Origin: JANYCO01 sp035535995
GTDB lineage: Bacteria > Bacteroidota > Bacteroidia > Cytophagales > Cytophagaceae
DNA: 64,000 bases
Assembly (NCBI GenBank): GCA_035535995.1
Contig: DATLOZ010000023.1
Location: 62,001 to 126,000 of the forward strand
Direction: 5' to 3'
Below are positions 61,167 through 64,000 of this stretch, piece after piece. The position numbers and the translations under genes are program-made. Below the pieces are notes generated by a model. It was not told where the DNA came from. It did not search any database and was given only the letters and a program-made list of their open reading frames with translations. The first letter of the stretch is position 1, and each line of letters opens with the position of its first letter.

Positions 61167-62509
61167 TACTTTGTCATGTACAACCTTTCTAATTTATTTG
61201 ACTGGATATTTGTAGGCTTGCCAATTATTATATTTGATTTATCAACCAATAATTGTTCAGCAATCATTTTCACAATTTTTGAATTAACAGCATTTCCTAA
61301 AGCTTTAAATGCCGCATTGTCATTATATGGAAGTGATATCCCATCTAATGATTGAAGTTTCAAACCTTCCTCTTTAGTGATATATCTTTTTTGCCAACCA
61401 ATAATTGGAATCTGAGTATTTGTGCAAACAAGAGATGGGAAAAAGTCTACTTTTTTCACTCTAATCCCGGATGCTCTAAATTGTAATATATAATTATTAA
61501 TTTTCCTTTTTCCATCTCCTACATTCCATTCCAATTTTTGCCAACTTTGCGAAGGATACTTGGCTATTTCTTTTACGACGTCCTTTATATATTTTTTATT
61601 CTCCTTATAAAACTCCCTGCTTTGTCGGATATATCTTTTTTTCCAATTAGGAAATTCACTTTCAACTCTTGCATAACTAGGTAAATTCTCAAATTGATCT
61701 TCCAATGACATTCCGCTTAAACTGTAGCCGAAACTACCATTATATTTAGCTAGTGATCTCTGGCTAAGTTCAAATGGAAAAGTTTCTTCAAATGGATAGG
61801 TTGCTCCGAATTCCATTGCCCATATTGGGAATCCTGGAATTTTAGTTTCTTTCGGGAGATTGTCAATAAATTGCTGCCACAATGCAATGCAATCTTGATT
61901 AGCCTTAGGTAATTTTTTAAACTCCCTTGGCTCTTCTTCAATAAATTGACGAATATCTATTAATTTAGTTTTTTGATTATCTATATTTTCAAAATCAAAA
62001 TGATCTAATCCATTCAAATCCCCTACTATAAAAATTCGCTGACGATGTTGTGGAATACCAAAATCATGTGGAGAATAATCTCTTAAATCAACACTGTATC
62101 CCAGTTTCTCTAGTTGCGCTCGCATGTATTTCCAGGTCTCTTCATTATCATGCTTAGCAATATATCTTACATTCTCAAGAATGAAATATTTTGGTTTTCT
62201 AAATTTTAATATTTTAATAATTTCATCAAATAAGGTTCCTCTCTCCTTATCATCTCTACCTAATTGTTTTCCTGCTTTTGAAAATGGTTGACAAGGAAAA
62301 CCTGCACACAAAATATCATGTTCAGGAATACTATTAATATCCTCCTTCACAATTTTCCTAATGTCACCTTTAGGTTCTATACCCCAATTGTGTTTATAAA
62401 CTTCTCTTAATACTGGATCTAATTCACTAGCAAATACACAATCATGTCCTAGCTCATGCATTGCTTTATGAAAGCCACCCAAACCTGCAAACAAATCAAT
62501 AAATTTCAT
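61166..62509 (-). CDS. DNA (cytosine-5) methyltransferase
   Basis: A 447-residue C5 methylase. Motif I is DLFAGLGGF. Catalytic Cys73 is in GFPCQPFS (motif IV), Glu112 in ILENV (motif VI), motif VIII is QHRQRIFIVG, and motifs IX/X are in SLVCTNTQIPI and FKALGNAVNS. The region between VIII and IX is long (about 200 residues) and is the target-recognition part; the target is not readable. It modifies cytosine in DNA, presumably to mark self. It heads the core of the operon and lies four bases from the next upstream gene. Confidence 0.95.
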   Translation of the reverse strand: MKFIDLFAGLGGFHKAMHELGHDCVFASELDPVLREVYKHNWGIEPKGDIRKIVKEDINSIPEHDILCAGFPCQPFSKAGKQLGRDDKERGTLFDEIIKILKFRKPKYFILENVRYIAKHDNEETWKYMRAQLEKLGYSVDLRDYSPHDFGIPQHRQRIFIVGDLNGLDHFDFENIDNQKTKLIDIRQFIEEEPREFKKLPKANQDCIALWQQFIDNLPKETKIPGFPIWAMEFGATYPFEETFPFELSQRSLAKYNGSFGYSLSGMSLEDQFENLPSYARVESEFPNWKKRYIRQSREFYKENKKYIKDVVKEIAKYPSQSWQKLEWNVGDGKRKINNYILQFRASGIRVKKVDFFPSLVCTNTQIPIIGWQKRYITKEEGLKLQSLDGISLPYNDNAAFKALGNAVNSKIVKMIAEQLLVDKSNIIIGKPTNIQSNKLERLYMTK

Positions 62510-62513
62510 TTTT

Positions 62514-63353
62514 TCAGTTTAACTTATTCGTGCACCATGCAATTATTTCACTTCTTAATGTCATATCAATTGAATATCCAGCGGAATATATTTGTCTAAA
62601 AATTCTCGCTCGATCAAAAATAATTCCATATTCATCTACACTTTTTTGCCAATTCTTATTATTAATCACTTCTGTTATAGAAAGAGCCGGTATAGTAGTC
62701 ATATAATTCCAATGTATATATTGTGCCCAGGCTGATAAAGGAATTTGCTTCTTAGTCCTCCATCTTCTTCCAGCAGCACATTGCATTAAAATTATAACTT
62801 GGCTATTTCTTTCATCTTCAAAAGGTATCCATCCAACAACATCAACACCTCGGTCTTTATCTTCTGGATCAGGATTTCGACCGCCTCTTTCTTCAAGTAA
62901 TTGCACAGCCAAACCATTGAGTTGATTAGTTAGATTATTGATATTAGGAAAGCCTAATACTATACCCTTCCCATTAAAATATATTTCTAATGCTTCCTTA
63001 GAGAGTCGTTCAAAAAGTTTTGTAGCTGAATGAGCATTTTCAGCTCCCCAATAAGAGAACAACAAACACATTACATATTCTGGATAATCCACCCATGAGC
63101 CTTTAGATGCAATCACATTTCCATTTATTTCATACGGTGCAAAAGGACCATACAAATGAGCTCGCCTTTTCAATTCTAGTAATATACTGTCAAATAGTTC
63201 GTCACCTTTGTAATTAACATCATCCTCATAGCCATTATCTTCTAAAAGTGAATTAAGCTTAGCTTTTGAAAAAGGCACAGAATAATAAATAATATTTAGT
63301 TCAGCCCAATCCGATATTCTTGAAATAGATTTTATGTCAATAATGTCAATCAT
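62514..63353 (-). CDS. Nuclease-like protein of the methylase operon
   Basis: A 279-residue protein of unknown family. The middle reads DRGVDVVGWIPFEDERNSQV and IILMQCAAGRRW (about 168-198). An Asp171 followed by a strand, then Q-I-I-L-M-Q-C, resembles a variant PD-(D/E)XK core with Gln in place of Glu/Lys. The N- and C-terminal parts are helical. It overlaps the next upstream gene by eight bases and lies four bases before the methylase. It may be a second effector or a recognition subunit. Confidence 0.6.
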   Translation of the reverse strand: MIDIIDIKSISRISDWAELNIIYYSVPFSKAKLNSLLEDNGYEDDVNYKGDELFDSILLELKRRAHLYGPFAPYEINGNVIASKGSWVDYPEYVMCLLFSYWGAENAHSATKLFERLSKEALEIYFNGKGIVLGFPNINNLTNQLNGLAVQLLEERGGRNPDPEDKDRGVDVVGWIPFEDERNSQVIILMQCAAGRRWRTKKQIPLSAWAQYIHWNYMTTIPALSITEVINNKNWQKSVDEYGIIFDRARIFRQIYSAGYSIDMTLRSEIIAWCTNKLN

Positions 63354-64000
63354 TGGAATTCATCATTCGTTTTAGTTCTCCTATAGCTAATAAACATTCT
63401 TCAACGGCTAACTGAAGTTCTGATTCTTGTTTATATTTCCACGCATAACTCAATGAAAATTTTATAGCACTGCTTGCAGAATTAACTTTCCTAATAATGT
63501 AATCTTTTTCACCTGAGCTTCTTTCGTAAGCTTCTTCCAATATATTGGTTTTAACTAAATATTCTGTGGCTTCCTTTTTAGCAAGCACTGGAGCTAATTC
63601 TGATGTTATTCTTCTAGAATCAGTAAGGATAGGTTCGTTCTTGCCATCACCAAAAATCCATGTAAGAAGATGCCTCAACTGCTCAAGTTTATCTACTGGG
63701 ATAATTCTTTCTAGATAATTAGCTTCTTTATATGATGGGCTTCCAATATATGCTCTAATTGCTGGAGAGTTCAATGCGACTGTCATTAGTGAGAAAGAAT
63801 TTTTAATCCGTTTAGTATCGAACTCTAAATCTTCTTCTGCCTCCTTCATTATTTTAAAACATAAGAACTGCTTCTTAATTACATCTGATCTATCAGCGAT
63901 TTGATCCTGTATTATTTTTATACTATCATTAATAGTTTTACCTGATGCTACTTCTTGTGCAATATTATTTGCAATATATGCTGCCTTAGCGTATGCATCC
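63346..64000 (-). CDS. Unknown protein, C-terminal part (start beyond window)
   Basis: The frame stays open from the stop at 63346 through an internal Met (63849) to the window edge, at least 217 residues. The sequence upstream of that Met (YIANNIAQEVASGKTINDSI, SDVIKKQFLCFKIM) reads as normal protein, so the true start lies outside. The protein is helical and charged throughout. The end reads AVEECLLAIGELKRMMNSND. It overlaps the nuclease-like gene by eight bases and belongs to the defence operon. The family cannot be named; a regulator or ParB-like protein is possible. Confidence 0.6.
   Translation of the reverse strand, partial: DAYAKAAYIANNIAQEVASGKTINDSIKIIQDQIADRSDVIKKQFLCFKIMKEAEEDLEFDTKRIKNSFSLMTVALNSPAIRAYIGSPSYKEANYLERIIPVDKLEQLRHLLTWIFGDGKNEPILTDSRRITSELAPVLAKKEATEYLVKTNILEEAYERSSGEKDYIIRKVNSASSAIKFSLSYAWKYKQESELQLAVEECLLAIGELKRMMNSND

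Larger units (their letters stand above)
27280..64000. mobile_element. Integrative element at tRNA-Thr (left end; right end outside window)
   Basis: Bounded on the left by a tRNA-Thr 3' fragment and a Bacteroidota-type integrase. The contents are accessory: MACPF lipoprotein, virion-like operon, small regulators with an RteC-like protein, surface proteins, and a restriction-type operon. No relaxase, coupling protein or type IV secretion gene was found in the window, nor any tailed-phage packaging gene. The flanks (27-30 kb, 45-64 kb) look more AT-rich than the structural module (about 33-43 kb), which suggests a composite origin. This is a visual impression only. Confidence 0.75.

Noticed and set aside
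27462..64000. Integrative conjugative element
   Set aside because: No relaxase, coupling protein or type IV secretion gene was found in the visible part. The right end is missing, so this can only be left open.

Overview
The window looks like a member of the Bacteroidota, probably a Chitinophaga- or Cytophaga-like environmental lineage. The evidence is several secreted proteins with type IX secretion (T9SS) sorting tails, a PorE-like OmpA protein, delta-60 and PKD repeat proteins, and an integrase of the Bacteroidota tyrosine-recombinase family. No rRNA gene, CRISPR array or insertion sequence was seen. GC content and genus were not computed.

Chromosomal part (1-27,280). It starts inside a PAS-domain gene. 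It then carries a giant lamin-tail/T9SS protein, an aldo/keto reductase, a W-rich repeat T9SS protein, and a four-gene envelope glycosylation cluster (GT2 transferase, UDP-sugar epimerase, flippase-like protein, ArnT-like transferase). Next come exported proteins, a PorE-like OmpA protein, an orphan OmpR-type response regulator and a trehalose block: trehalase facing treY-treZ and a small stress protein. Intergenic spaces hold at least four families of palindromic repeats, one of which now forms the 3' end of treY.

Integrative element (27,280 to beyond 64,000). A 3' fragment of tRNA-Thr(TGT) next to a tyrosine integrase marks the left attachment site; the other end is outside the window. Inside are: (i) a MACPF lipoprotein; (ii) a leftward operon of about 13 kb (43,563 to 30,548) of tightly packed, mostly unrecognised genes. 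These include membrane-anchored proteins, a transglutaminase-like protein, two beta-rich candidate structural proteins, a GH108 lysozyme with a possible -1 frameshift into a membrane tail, an L,D-transpeptidase-like protein, a beta-helix protein and a RadC-RadA-like fusion. This resembles a virion module without any tailed-phage hallmark and is the best candidate for an undescribed system. (iii) A control region of small DNA-binding and coiled-coil proteins, an RteC-like regulator, an XRE repressor and three kinds of repeated sites (six tandem 10-bp units, a palindrome array, paired inverted repeats). (iv) Three T9SS/delta-60/PKD surface proteins. (v) A small GNAT/XRE region with two copies of one operator palindrome. 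(vi) A six-gene defence operon: DUF4420 PD-(D/E)XK protein, Z1 helicase, MORC/GHKL ATPase, C5-cytosine methyltransferase, a second nuclease-like protein and a gene cut by the window edge.

In outline, the integrase, RteC-like and XRE proteins would control maintenance. The decamer array lies where the promoter of the structural operon is expected. The methylase/MORC/Z1 operon would protect the host or element, and the surface proteins are cargo. No relaxase, type IV secretion, terminase, portal or tail gene was seen inside the window.
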